Below, one piece after another: positions 1 through 7,635 of a stretch of 34,711 bases of DNA (position 1 is the stretch's first letter; each line of letters begins with the position of its first letter). Source of the stretch: a virus; the IMG/VR virus record IMGVR_UViG_3300006805_000020, positions 1 through 34,711 of that record; one strand, 5' to 3'. The position numbers were made by a program, and so were the translations under genes. The notes under the pieces are model-generated. The model was not told the origin of the DNA. It saw only the letters and a list, made by a program, of their open reading frames with translations, and searched no databases.

Positions 1-105
1 CTCTGAGATGATAGGCGGTTCGTAGCTGTCATCTTTAGGTACCAGATTTGGATTGCTTACCGGGCTTGGGTCGTTGCTCAACAGATTCGACTGCACGTTG
101 GACAT
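1..105 (-). other. Duplicated 5' part of the 94-aa zinc-finger-like gene
   Basis: Because of the terminal duplication, the first 35 codons of the gene at 34409-34693 appear here again and run off the left edge. This is not a separate gene. In unit coordinates that gene starts at 105 and overlaps the end of the 127-aa gene (35-418) by about 70 bases in another frame. Confidence 0.9.
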
Positions 106-123
106 CCTCCATTATTTTGGTTA
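1..123. repeat. Left copy of terminal direct repeat (circle junction)
   Basis: These 123 bases are identical, in the same orientation, to 34589-34711, the last bases of the window. Genes read straight through the join when the ends are merged. The simplest reading is a circular molecule, or a circularly permuted genome assembled as a circle, with a unit length of 34,588 bp. The copy lies inside coding sequence, so it is more likely an assembly overlap than a true short terminal repeat. Confidence 0.95.
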
Positions 124-418
124 ATTCTGCTCGGACGGTTTGCTGGGCCAGCACTTTGATCTGGAACTCAGCGGGCGGTAGGTCCTTGAACTGCATGACG
201 TTGTTGCCATCATACGAGTCAAGCAAAGCATTGAACTTATCCTGGACGCTTTCCCATGCTGGGTGCCAGTACGGGGCTGCCTCTTTGTCGGTGGCTATAT
301 CATCGGCGGTATTCTCGGGACTGTTGGGTGCAACGGCCGGGACATCCTCCTGGATGGCAAAGCCGGGACCGCCGGGCACTGGGCTCATGTCGTCGGGTGT
401 TGCTGAAAAGTCACTCAT
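35..418 (-). CDS. Small protein downstream of portal (127 aa), unknown function
   Basis: I do not recognise this protein. The N-terminal 40 residues are rich in Pro, Ala, Asp and Ser and look disordered. The rest is predicted helical and charged, with a conserved-looking aromatic patch (YWHPAWE, about residues 50-56) and a basic Lys/Pro/Gly tail. Its ATG overlaps the portal stop as ATGA, so it is translationally coupled to portal. Its 3' end overlaps the next gene by about 70 bases. Position between portal and scaffold suggests a head-assembly accessory, but that is inference only. Confidence 0.75.
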   Translation of the reverse strand: MSDFSATPDDMSPVPGGPGFAIQEDVPAVAPNSPENTADDIATDKEAAPYWHPAWESVQDKFNALLDSYDGNNVMQFKDLPPAEFQIKVLAQQTVRAELTKIMEDVQRAVESVEQRPKPGKQSKSGT

Positions 419-2475
419 CGTGCTGCTCCTGCCATCATTTGTTGTGCTAACTGTGCGATCTGCGGATCCTCAAACTGCGGTCCGGCCATCTGTGGGCCCA
501 TTGGCGGGCCAGCTGGGGCGGGCATCATCTGCGGTTGCACAGGCTGCATCGGTGCTTGTGGCATACCCTGAGGCGCACCCTGTGGCGGCATACCTTGCGG
601 CGGACCGGCAGGGATCTGGCCAGCTGCGGCAGCGGCCGCTAGTGCGCTAGGATCCATCGGAGGCTGACCGTTTGGAGCTGGTTGACCACCTTGTTTGGCT
701 TGCTGCATCTTTTGTATAAGGGCAGGCGACTCTTTGAGGATTTGGTCCCAGTCGCTGATGCCGGCGCCGATAAATAGTTTCTTGAGGTGATCGCCCTCGT
801 CATACTCGATGCCGGTTTGGGCCAGTGACTGAACGAGGCCAGGTGTTTCGTGCACCAGGTTCCAGGTAGCCATGAGCGCCTGGAATTGCTCCTCCTCGTC
901 CTTTTTCATGGTGGAGTTGGAGTCGATCAGGTACTGATAACCGACGGTGTCCTTGTTAGGTTGCAGCATCGCCTTAGTGACGGTGAGCTTACCGGTCTTG
1001 TTGCCATCGAACACATCCAGGCCGTCGACGTTCTTGGCAGCAACCTTTTTGCCGTTGTCATCAGTGGTTTCGGGCTGGTAGCCAAGGGCGCGCAGGTCGT
1101 CCTCGAACACAGCAAAGTTAATCGGCTTTTCCATCTTGACGGTGAGCAGCTGTGCCATGCCCTCGATGAGCTCCTGCATAGCCTTTTCGCCCATGAACCG
1201 ATCCCATGTGTCGCGGGCGTTCTCGCGGGCTGACTGCATCTTGAGCGCCTCGGGTGTCTTGCCCTGGGCTGGGCCGCCTTGCTTTTCGCTGATCTCGGTG
1301 GTTGATGTGCCGAACTGGTTTTGCAGCATACCCTGCAGGGCAGCATAGGTCGCCTGGAACTCGGCAAGCGGTGCCTGGCCGAACTGGACCGGGTTGACCG
1401 CGTCCATGCTCTTTACTTTCCACTTGGTGCCGGCCTGGTACTTGATGGTGCTCGGAGTCAGCTGGTTATCGATCATCTTGAGCGGTGGATAAATGCGGTT
1501 CTTGGCGCCCTCCAGGAACAGGTTGATGATCGAGTCCTTGGCTTTCTGGATCTTCATGCCGCGCTCAAAGTCGCCGAGGCCAAAGAACGAGTTGAGCAGT
1601 GGGAAACAGTGGCGCATGACGACAGGCACACGACCGGACTGGTGAGGGCTGGCCATATCGCGGATGACCAGGTCCTCGCCAGTTTCCGTATTAGCAAAGT
1701 CTGGAGCAAACGATACCCACTTCTCGCTGGTGTATTTTGTGACGATCTCGCAGCGTCCATCAGCGTTGGATAAGTCGTAGCGTTGACCGACCGTGGTGTT
1801 GGTCTTGTTCTGGTCGTTGTCTTTGCTGGGGCGGGACTGCTCTGTTTTGATGAGTTGTATGAGCTTTCGCACCGCCGCCTTGTTGTAAGATGTTTTGTCG
1901 CGCTTGAGGATGTCCTCGAGCTCGGAAACGTGCATGATGGTGCTGATGTAGCAGCCGGCTGTTTGCACATTGTGCATACCATCAACGGGTGCGATGCAGC
2001 GCGGATCCACGAGCCAGCAGTCTGGTCCGACGTAGCGCTTATCGACTCGGTAGTCGTAGAACATGGGCATCGAGCCATAGACTGATGCGTATACGCCCCA
2101 CAGGCGCAGCTTGATCAGGAAATCGAACTGAGAGTCGGCGTTGGGGATGATGTAGTTGTTCAGGCAGATGTTGAGCAGCGCCGAGTTCTTGCTGGCCTTT
2201 TTGCTCATGGAATAAAAACGCCCGGTCGGCAGCTGGGCTGTCACACGGGCTTGGCGTTCGTAGGCGAGGGTTGATAGTGCGGCATCGGACACGCGGGTGG
2301 CAACGATGTTGCCGGACACTGAGTCGTTGGTCTGAGCCATCAGGGCCTGTTCCTTTTCGGTCCAGGTAGCACGGATCGGGGCTAGTGCGTTCCACGCATT
2401 GTTCCACGCCTTAGTGAGCGGGGCGTCTTTGATTTGTTCAGTTTGTGCCTTTTTAGATCGCGTTTTAGTTGCCAA
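415..2475 (-). CDS. Portal protein (686 aa)
   Basis: Predicted portal, the dodecameric ring at the capsid vertex through which DNA is packaged and ejected. Support: length typical of podovirus portals (about 550-750 aa), position after the terminase block and before scaffold and capsid genes, and an alpha/beta core with a long helical segment around residues 330-450. The C-terminal 90 residues are a low-complexity Pro/Gln/Met/Gly/Ala stretch, probably the disordered barrel or tail extension. The start is TTG at 2475: an in-frame TAA lies just upstream, and GTGAGGG sits 8 nt before the TTG. An extended -10 promoter lies at 2526-2535. Confidence 0.85.
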   Translation of the reverse strand: MATKTRSKKAQTEQIKDAPLTKAWNNAWNALAPIRATWTEKEQALMAQTNDSVSGNIVATRVSDAALSTLAYERQARVTAQLPTGRFYSMSKKASKNSALLNICLNNYIIPNADSQFDFLIKLRLWGVYASVYGSMPMFYDYRVDKRYVGPDCWLVDPRCIAPVDGMHNVQTAGCYISTIMHVSELEDILKRDKTSYNKAAVRKLIQLIKTEQSRPSKDNDQNKTNTTVGQRYDLSNADGRCEIVTKYTSEKWVSFAPDFANTETGEDLVIRDMASPHQSGRVPVVMRHCFPLLNSFFGLGDFERGMKIQKAKDSIINLFLEGAKNRIYPPLKMIDNQLTPSTIKYQAGTKWKVKSMDAVNPVQFGQAPLAEFQATYAALQGMLQNQFGTSTTEISEKQGGPAQGKTPEALKMQSARENARDTWDRFMGEKAMQELIEGMAQLLTVKMEKPINFAVFEDDLRALGYQPETTDDNGKKVAAKNVDGLDVFDGNKTGKLTVTKAMLQPNKDTVGYQYLIDSNSTMKKDEEEQFQALMATWNLVHETPGLVQSLAQTGIEYDEGDHLKKLFIGAGISDWDQILKESPALIQKMQQAKQGGQPAPNGQPPMDPSALAAAAAAGQIPAGPPQGMPPQGAPQGMPQAPMQPVQPQMMPAPAGPPMGPQMAGPQFEDPQIAQLAQQMMAGAAR

Positions 2476-2525
2476 AGTTTAAGCCCTCACCTCGTTGTAT
2501 AATTGTGCACTTGCGGATATTGGTA

Positions 2526-2552
2526 AGTATACCATAAGCGTATTTTTTGCAA
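2526..2552 (-). promoter_or_regulatory. Extended -10 promoter for portal
   Basis: On the minus strand the sequence reads TTGCAA, 15 nt, then TATACT preceded by TG and one base (plus-strand 2526-2535 is AGTATACCAT). The TG-n-TATACT form matches the promoter-like sites at 13831 and 26954. The leader to the TTG start is about 45 nt and carries GAGGTGAGGG. The intergenic gap 2476-2567 holds nothing else obvious. Confidence 0.6.
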
Positions 2553-2567
2553 CCAAATAACTTACTG

Positions 2568-3014
2568 TCATGCCAGGATCTTCTTTTCGTACATCTTGTT
2601 GACTACCTTGCGGGTGATGTCGCCGGTCAAGTAACACAGCTTTTCCTGGGCCTCAATGTCCTCGAACAGGGCAGCCTCGGGTGCATCGTGCCGCAGGATG
2701 AACAACGCGGCATGCGTCGACTCGTGGGCAATGATCTCGGTCGGGCGGTGCAGCAGCCGGTCCTTGGCAAAGCGCATGGTAATAAACGGCTTGAACTCAT
2801 CCTCGGCCGGGTCATCGTGGGTAACGTGCGCCGCGTCAATGTACTGCGTGATGGCGCTCATGCGGGTGTAGTAACCCTCCTCGTTCTGGACCAGGCCATA
2901 GTAGCCATCACGTTTGCGGGTGGCTTGACTGAGCCCGTTGATGTCGGGATAGGTGAACACTTTGATGCGCCGGGATGGTCCGGTGTGCCGGGTGCTGACT
3001 TGAAACTCGATCAT
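2568..3014 (-). CDS. HExxH zinc-metallopeptidase-like protein (148 aa)
   Basis: Contains a classical zincin motif, AHESTHAAL, with HEXXH at about residues 97-101. A downstream acidic helix (EDIEAQEKLCYL, about 118-129) could supply the third zinc ligand. The N-terminal half has several aromatic beta-strand-like segments. Such short HEXXH proteins are peptidases of unknown substrate; here it could process a virion or host protein. It starts by ATGA overlap with the methyltransferase gene and lies between terminase and portal. Specific activity is inferred from the motif only. Confidence 0.65.
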   Translation of the reverse strand: MIEFQVSTRHTGPSRRIKVFTYPDINGLSQATRKRDGYYGLVQNEEGYYTRMSAITQYIDAAHVTHDDPAEDEFKPFITMRFAKDRLLHRPTEIIAHESTHAALFILRHDAPEAALFEDIEAQEKLCYLTGDITRKVVNKMYEKKILA

Positions 3015-3463
3015 CGTTTGATGAACTCCATGTGCAGTTCGTAGTCGCTGGACGCCGGCAGGATGCGCCAGGTGCAGTCCGGGAAACTATTGACCAGGCT
3101 TTCCGGCGTAAACCCGTTCTTGTGCAGCTGGCCCTCGGATCCTTGCTGGCCGTAGATCCGTTGCAGCTGCAGCTCGCGGTCCTCACCGCCCAGGAACAGC
3201 ACACACAGCTTTTCCATGTCCGGGCAGCGCAGCTCCATGACACCACCAGGCTTGAGCACCCGCAGCCAGTCGCGGCGCACGTGTTCCCACTCGGCACGTG
3301 TGAAGTGCTCGATGACGTGGCTGGAGTAGATACGATCGACTGAGCCGTCTTTGTAGGGCAGTGGTGTCGTCAGGTCGTGCTTGACGTCAGCATCGGTATG
3401 CAGATCCACGCTGATGTGGTCTTGGACTCGTGTGTCGCCGGATCCTAAGTTGAGTGCGATCAT
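3011..3463 (-). CDS. Class I SAM-dependent methyltransferase (150 aa)
   Basis: Rossmann-type methyltransferase of the Methyltransf_11 style. Motif I is LNLGSGD (residues 4-10), the acidic end of strand 2 is VDLH (19-22), the segment DGSVDRIYSSHVIEH (39-53) is the typical motif IV region, and LKPGG (70-74) is the post-I loop. At 150 aa it is near minimal, lacking an obvious substrate domain. Methyltransferases of this form often act on sugars or small molecules. With the glycosyltransferase and sugar dehydratase elsewhere in the genome it may modify a glycan, but the substrate is unknown. Coupled by ATGA on both sides. Confidence 0.8.
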   Translation of the reverse strand: MIALNLGSGDTRVQDHISVDLHTDADVKHDLTTPLPYKDGSVDRIYSSHVIEHFTRAEWEHVRRDWLRVLKPGGVMELRCPDMEKLCVLFLGGEDRELQLQRIYGQQGSEGQLHKNGFTPESLVNSFPDCTWRILPASSDYELHMEFIKR

Positions 3464-3777
3464 TTGTAATTCCCCGTGTTTAGGTCTAGGTTATCGCGCT
3501 GGAAATCGTTGGTCAAAAGCTCGGTCGCCTCACCATGTTTGAGCCCGATCGTGAACGTCAGCTGGCCGGTTTCACCGTTCTGATTGAGCAGCTTGAGCAT
3601 GGTGCCGACGAGAGTTAATGCCTGGGCGCTGCCGGACACTTTGCGGCTCGAGTTCTTGGTGACATCGACGGTCATGGTTTCGCCATGCGCCCGCTTGAGC
3701 GTCAGCGTCACGGTGCCAAACATCACGGACTCAGCAGCCTCGTCGACGATGTCCATGAGTGATCGTTCGCTACTCAT
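3460..3777 (-). CDS. Unknown protein with beta-rich core (105 aa)
   Basis: Not recognised. The sequence alternates short strands (VTLTLKR, MTVDVTK, LTFTIGL), suggesting a small beta-sandwich-like fold after an N-terminal helix. The start at 3777 is chosen because AAGGAG sits 7 nt upstream; an ATG seven codons earlier lacks a ribosome site. It overlaps its neighbours by a few bases on both sides, so it is part of the terminase-portal operon. Confidence 0.7.
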   Translation of the reverse strand: MSSERSLMDIVDEAAESVMFGTVTLTLKRAHGETMTVDVTKNSSRKVSGSAQALTLVGTMLKLLNQNGETGQLTFTIGLKHGEATELLTNDFQRDNLDLNTGNYK

Positions 3778-3985
3778 CCTTGAACTCCTTGGCCACACCC
3801 ATCAGACAGATGATGCAGCGGCAAAAGGCCCGCAGCTCGCCTTGGATCATGGCGGCACCGGCAAAGTTCTTGCCCGTGATCGGCCGCTCACAAAATGGCG
3901 AGTGCGGATCGGCGGCATCAGCCAGGGCTTTGCGGATGTGCTGGAACACACGCTGCTTGAGTGAGTTATCAAACGTGATCTGCAT
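3770..3985 (-). CDS. Small Cys-containing protein (71 aa), unknown
   Basis: Not recognised. It has three cysteines near the C-terminus (CRCIIC, about residues 55-60), plus one at about 32, which could bind metal or form a disulphide. The ATG start at 3985 overlaps the previous stop codon (TGATG) and has GAGG four bases upstream; a TTG one codon earlier is an alternative. Its reading frame is conserved without stops between two coupled genes, which supports it being real. Confidence 0.6.
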   Translation of the reverse strand: MQITFDNSLKQRVFQHIRKALADAADPHSPFCERPITGKNFAGAAMIQGELRAFCRCIICLMGVAKEFKDE

Positions 3986-4323
3986 CAATCCTCATCCTTT
4001 CGCGGTGGTTCAAGCAGCACGAGCTTGTTGACGATATCAGTGGCAAACTGCAGGTGCTCGCGCTGCGCCTCGTACAAACCCTTGATGTAGCCGTAGTCCT
4101 CGGGATCGCCGCGGCTTTCCTCGTCAAGGTAGTCCTGCATCGATGTGACCAGGGCCTTGGCATCATTGTGATCGAGCACCAACCACCACGGTGCCGGGTC
4201 GCCTTGCTTGACCTCTTTGCGCTTGCCGTCGTGGGTCCAGTAGGATCGGATGCCGCCAGGCAGATTGTCCCAACGATAGACAAGGACACCGTTGCCGGCA
4301 GGCTCGAAGTCAGCACGTATCAT
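3985..4323 (-). CDS. Unknown acidic/helical protein (112 aa)
   Basis: Not recognised. The first half holds a Trp/Tyr-rich beta segment (YRWDNLPGGIRSYW, about 16-29), the second half is an amphipathic helix region rich in Glu, Asp and Gln. It starts by ATGA overlap with the 57-aa gene upstream and ends at the start of the 71-aa gene. One of a run of coupled small genes directly after the large terminase. Confidence 0.65.
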   Translation of the reverse strand: MIRADFEPAGNGVLVYRWDNLPGGIRSYWTHDGKRKEVKQGDPAPWWLVLDHNDAKALVTSMQDYLDEESRGDPEDYGYIKGLYEAQREHLQFATDIVNKLVLLEPPRKDED

Positions 4324-4493
4324 CGCGTTGCGTCCTCCAGGATGTTGAGTAGGTGTTGTGTGTCCTCTTTAGCATACGTGTCCATTTCGGGGCTTTTGAG
4401 CAGTGCACTGAGCATCCGGCATAGCCAAACCCAGTCCTCAGCCTCCAGGCTTATGGTTATTGTACCAGTAACGTTTGCGTGTTCGTGGATCAT
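4320..4493 (-). CDS. Small protein (57 aa) coupled to large terminase
   Basis: This short frame fills the gap between the large terminase and the 112-aa gene exactly. Its ATG (4493) overlaps the terminase stop as ATGA, and its TGA overlaps the next ATG as ATGA. The product starts MIHEHANVTG, followed by a short beta segment (GTITISL) and two helices (WVWLCRMLSALLKS and a C-terminal acidic helix). I do not recognise it. The double coupling and lack of any other frame here make it a likely real gene. Confidence 0.7.
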   Translation of the reverse strand: MIHEHANVTGTITISLEAEDWVWLCRMLSALLKSPEMDTYAKEDTQHLLNILEDATR

Positions 4494-5944
4494 ACGAGGA
4501 ACCCTTGCTCGTCAAAGATCTGATCGTCGTCGATTGAGTCATCGATGTCCGGCTCGCCCATGTAGCTCACGAGGAAATACGCCAGGGCACGGATGCCATC
4601 GAAGTGGTGGCCAAAGCGGCGGTGATCATCCCACTGCGGCACGATCTCATCGCCCTGCTTGGAGGTACGCTCGAGCCACACCAGGTTCTCAATTTCTTGG
4701 ACCATCCAGTTTTCCTCCTGGCCAGTCTGCTCGTTGTATTCCATCAACTGATCGCTGATGTAGAGGCGAGGCTTGCCGGTGCCGGGTTGGATCTCACCAT
4801 ACTCGTCGAGTTTCATGCCGAGGTACTCGTCCCAGCTGGCAGCATCTTTGGCAACCTTAGTGACGGGCTGCAGCCACATGCCCTCATCAACCAGGTCCTG
4901 CTGCAGGCGAGGGTCATCATTGTCGATCCAGCCGGCAGTGATCATCACACCAGTCTTGGAGCCGCCGCGTTTGATATCACGCAGCTCTTTGATGCGCTTG
5001 GCCTTGAGTCCTTTCTTGCGATAGCCAGCAACGACATGGACGTTGTTGTCCTGGTCAACGCCGATCAGCAAGTAGGCAGCCGGGTCACTGAACCCACCAT
5101 CGAGCACCTCGTACCAGGTCCAGCTGCGGTCCAGGTAATCGTAATGCCGGACGTGTGCCGCACGGTTCCACCAGTTGCATACCAAACCAACACGCTTGAC
5201 GAACTTGCCATCACGTCGGACCTGGATGGCCTCAGGAGTCAAACCACGGGACATCTGTGCCTTTTGCTTTTCGGTGAGGTACGGGTTGTCATCCCAACCG
5301 GCAGTGCTGATGAATAAGTCAGGGTTGTCGGTGTCCAGGTAGATGCGGTTGTATACCCACGTCATACCTTTGATGGCGGTCATGGTCAGGATCACATCGA
5401 GTTGCTGCCCGGCCTCGACACGCACGAAACACTCGTCCCAAATGTCTTGCGGCGGCTCCTCATCAAACCAAACCAGGCGCACACCGGCGCCCTGGAACTT
5501 CTCGCGGCCCTGCTCATAACTCTTGAACACGATGGTCACACCGTTCTTGAGCTCAATCTTTTTGATAATCTTGCCGCGGATATACTCAACGCGCTTGATG
5601 GCATCAGCCGGCAGGTATGTCAGCAGCTTTTTCTGGTTGGTGTGTTCCTGGACGTCAAACGATGGGCACGCGGCCCATATCTCAAACGGTGCACGCAGCT
5701 TGCGGTGTGGATGGTGCAGGGTAGCGTACTCGGCCGTTTCCTGGCCGCCCCACTCGCTTTTACCGACACGGTTGCCCCAAAACAGGGCACGGATAGCCTC
5801 GTTGGCGTGGTGGGCCTCTATTTGTTTGTCATGACGTTCAACGTACTTGAGCGGGTCAGCAGCGCGGCGGCGCTTTTTTTCCTCGATCAACTCAAGCAAC
5901 TGTATCTTTTGCTGCCGCGATTGCTGCGTCGAGCTGTTCATCAT
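4490..5944 (-). CDS. terL: Terminase large subunit (484 aa)
   Basis: ATPase-nuclease motor that packages DNA into the procapsid. The Walker A motif is GNRVGKS (about residues 57-63), the Walker B motif is VRLVWFDEE (about 155-163). The C-terminal RNase H-like nuclease begins at LDGGFSDP (first Asp at about 282), with further acidic residues in the IDNDDP segment (about 345) and HFDGIRALAYF near 455-465. Length is normal for the Terminase_6 type. A second Met follows at codon 2, and AAGGA lies just upstream. It overlaps the small terminase by 53 bases, indicating translational coupling. Confidence 0.93.
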   Translation of the reverse strand: MMNSSTQQSRQQKIQLLELIEEKKRRRAADPLKYVERHDKQIEAHHANEAIRALFWGNRVGKSEWGGQETAEYATLHHPHRKLRAPFEIWAACPSFDVQEHTNQKKLLTYLPADAIKRVEYIRGKIIKKIELKNGVTIVFKSYEQGREKFQGAGVRLVWFDEEPPQDIWDECFVRVEAGQQLDVILTMTAIKGMTWVYNRIYLDTDNPDLFISTAGWDDNPYLTEKQKAQMSRGLTPEAIQVRRDGKFVKRVGLVCNWWNRAAHVRHYDYLDRSWTWYEVLDGGFSDPAAYLLIGVDQDNNVHVVAGYRKKGLKAKRIKELRDIKRGGSKTGVMITAGWIDNDDPRLQQDLVDEGMWLQPVTKVAKDAASWDEYLGMKLDEYGEIQPGTGKPRLYISDQLMEYNEQTGQEENWMVQEIENLVWLERTSKQGDEIVPQWDDHRRFGHHFDGIRALAYFLVSYMGEPDIDDSIDDDQIFDEQGFLV

Positions 5945-6389
5945 CGAGATCCTTAAACTTATGGGTGACGGTAGTGTCGCCGGTCACGTCGAGCTTATCA
6001 CCGTATTTCTTGGGCTTGAGCTTTGATGCGATCCACTTTTTGCCATCCATGGCCACCCGGGCAGCTTGAGGATCATACTTTTTCTTGAGCACGCCATCGG
6101 ATATGTCCTGGATGTCATCAGCCAGTGCATCGGCTGCAGCCTCTCGCGCGTGCGCGTATTGTTCCGAAAAGGATTGCTTGTCATCCTGCGTCAACCAAAG
6201 CATCACGGTTGAAATTGCCGGCATCTTTTTGCTCTCACAAACTTTGCGGAGGCTTTTGCCCTCAGCGATCTGCCCACATATCTCTGCGCCTAGTTCCTCA
6301 GTGTATGCAGTGGGACGTCCTGTTCCCCGGTTCCCTGCACTTCCCTGCTCGGAGTTTGCCTTTTTTTCAGTTTCTGGTTTCCCTGCCAT
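5892..6389 (-). CDS. terS: Terminase small subunit (165 aa)
   Basis: DNA-recognition subunit of the packaging terminase. After a disordered Lys/Glu-rich N-terminus, residues about 26-70 form the helix-turn-helix typical of the family (TEELGAEICGQIAEGKSLRKVCE followed by a short loop and TVMLWL, which is the recognition helix). A middle helical oligomerisation region and a C-terminal Ala/Asp-rich segment follow. It directly precedes the large terminase and overlaps it. The ATG at 6389 has no Shine-Dalgarno, but a TG-n-TACAAT box ends 9 nt upstream, so it may be translated from a nearly leaderless message. Confidence 0.88.
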   Translation of the reverse strand: MAGKPETEKKANSEQGSAGNRGTGRPTAYTEELGAEICGQIAEGKSLRKVCESKKMPAISTVMLWLTQDDKQSFSEQYAHAREAAADALADDIQDISDGVLKKKYDPQAARVAMDGKKWIASKLKPKKYGDKLDVTGDTTVTHKFKDLDDEQLDAAIAAAKDTVA

Positions 6390-6398
6390 AATGCAGGC

Positions 6399-6407
6399 AT
6401 TGTATCA
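6399..6407 (-). promoter_or_regulatory. Extended -10 box 9 nt before terS ATG
   Basis: On the minus strand the sequence is TGATACAAT, an extended -10 element. It sits in the 25-bp gap between the stop of the 139-aa gene and the terS ATG, with 9 nt to the start codon, so transcription would begin 1-4 nt before the ATG. No strong -35 is visible. The same geometry is seen at 8270, 8870, 10389 and 13831. Confidence 0.5.
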
Positions 6408-6414
6408 AAAGTGG

Positions 6415-6834
6415 TTACGTTTTGACCACTGCTCCCCTGTCGAGCTGCGGACTGCACGCACACTCACCCGTTGCGTTGTTGCAGATCTTGGCCCCGGCCT
6501 TTCGCAGCTTGGCCTCCTGCTCTGCCCGCCACTGCTTATCACCCAACATTTTGAAGTTCTTGGACTCGGATGCAATGCGCATGAGCTGCTTGGCGAGTGA
6601 GTATTCCCCGCGGCACGATCCGACAGTCAGTGCTTTGCGCTCCTCCGGCGTATGGAATAACGACACCCGCGGATCCACACCACCCGGCTCGAGTTTGCTG
6701 ATGCTGGTCTTTTTGATCGTCACCCCGCGAACTGTAATAAAACCCTCGGTGGACTTGGTAAGCGATGCGCTGATCATCTTGCCCTCGCGCTCGTCCACAA
6801 ACATTTCGGATCGGTCAGTCATTTTCAAGATCAT
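6415..6834 (-). CDS. Unknown protein with C-terminal Cys cluster (139 aa)
   Basis: Not recognised. The N-terminal half looks like a small beta barrel (MFVDEREGKMISASL, FITVRGVTIKKTSI). The middle has a charged helix (EYSLAKQLMRIASES), and the C-terminus holds CNNATGECAC (three Cys), possibly metal-binding. The start at 6834 is chosen because its ATG overlaps the TGA of the replication gene (ATGA); 28 further in-frame codons upstream lie inside that gene and lack a ribosome site. Position after the initiator suggests a replication or packaging accessory, without direct proof. Confidence 0.65.
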   Translation of the reverse strand: MILKMTDRSEMFVDEREGKMISASLTKSTEGFITVRGVTIKKTSISKLEPGGVDPRVSLFHTPEERKALTVGSCRGEYSLAKQLMRIASESKNFKMLGDKQWRAEQEAKLRKAGAKICNNATGECACSPQLDRGAVVKT

Positions 6835-7634
6835 GATATTACTGTAACACCCGAGTCGGCGTGCCCTTTCCGTCGACCCCACGACAACAGGTCCGGGAGC
6901 TTTTGCTGCAGCTGGCAAAAGTCGGCGATCCTGGGCGCGTACTGATCACTGTGAGTCATGGCCACACCCCGGATGAGTTGCTGGACCTTTTCGGGTCCGT
7001 GTTTCTTGATAAGATTGGATGCTGCCGCGCGATTTGCTTTGACCCGAGACTCGATATTGTAGCCGACCTCCTCTGCCCAAAAATCAAATGCCTGGTTGAT
7101 AATGGGTGATCCATAGCGGACCGGCTTGTCCGGGTCTGCTATTACGTTAGTAATAGTCTTTGTATTGTCTACTGTATTGTCTTTATTAGATGTGCCATTT
7201 TTGTCGTTTTGATGTGCCACTTTTGACGCATCACTCGGCGTTTTTGGCACATCTGGTTGTGCCACTTTTGGCACTTCTCTTACAGGGGTTGACTTCTTAG
7301 ATGTGCCACTTTTGGCACTTCTCTTGTTGCCGTAGATCTTTTCGGCTTTGAGGACCGTGATGGATAGACCGTAAGGCGTGCGCAGCGTGAGGATGTAGCC
7401 GGCAGCGCGCAGCTTATCAACCCAGCGGCGGTACGTCCGGGTGCTGATCCCAAGCTCGAGCTCGATCTGCTCGAACGTGACCGGCTTGCCGCCCAGGACC
7501 TTACCCAGGCCGTTTTCGTTTACGGACGTCATTTTGTCCAGGAGCCACATGTATAACCAAACCGACTCACCCATCGCCTCAACATGCTTAGGCTCAAGCA
7601 GATTGTTTTTGACGTAGATACCAAAGCCTTTCAA
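6831..7634 (-). CDS. Replication initiator-like protein with N-terminal winged helix (267 aa)
   Basis: N-terminal about 100 residues form a winged helix (ALxxxVWLYMWLLDKM-type helix, then IELELGISTRTYRRWVDKLRAAGYI as helix-turn-helix and wing), as in phage O/DnaD-type initiators. A disordered Lys/Thr/Pro/Asn linker (about 105-165) is encoded by a cluster of DNA iterons at 7188-7325, the arrangement seen in lambda O. The C-terminal region (about 170-245) is helical and resembles a helicase-loader or DnaD-like tail. A GTG at 7706 would give 291 aa but spans a 12-bp inverted repeat and lacks a ribosome site; TTG at 7634 fits the start of the conserved fold better. Confidence 0.75.
   Translation of the reverse strand: MKGFGIYVKNNLLEPKHVEAMGESVWLYMWLLDKMTSVNENGLGKVLGGKPVTFEQIELELGISTRTYRRWVDKLRAAGYILTLRTPYGLSITVLKAEKIYGNKRSAKSGTSKKSTPVREVPKVAQPDVPKTPSDASKVAHQNDKNGTSNKDNTVDNTKTITNVIADPDKPVRYGSPIINQAFDFWAEEVGYNIESRVKANRAAASNLIKKHGPEKVQQLIRGVAMTHSDQYAPRIADFCQLQQKLPDLLSWGRRKGHADSGVTVIS
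7161..7325. other. Probable replication origin: iterons and AT-rich repeats inside the initiator gene
   Basis: Four direct copies of a GATGTGCCACTTTTG-type element lie at about 7188-7204, 7210-7226, 7255-7270 and 7298-7314, with one inverted copy at 7241-7254. Copies 3 and 4 extend into GGCACTTCTCTT and contain the inverted repeat GTGCCA-CTTT-TGGCAC. Immediately beside them is an AT-rich segment with TGTATTGTCT twice (7161-7170, 7173-7182), a plausible unwinding element. Iterons inside the linker of an initiator gene are the known layout of lambdoid origins; assignment here is inference. Confidence 0.65.
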
Positions 7635-7635
7635 T

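Noticed and set aside
1-123. True biological terminal repeat
   Set aside because: The 123-bp identity lies within overlapping coding genes and away from any packaging-like site; an assembly overlap of a circular contig explains it more simply.
48-650. 200-codon plus-strand frame over the portal and 127-aa genes
   Set aside because: Opposite-strand shadow of two well-supported minus-strand genes; no ribosome site and no family resemblance.
7188-7325. CRISPR array
   Set aside because: Repeats are only about 15 bp, unevenly spaced, one is inverted, and they lie inside a coding frame; iterons fit better.
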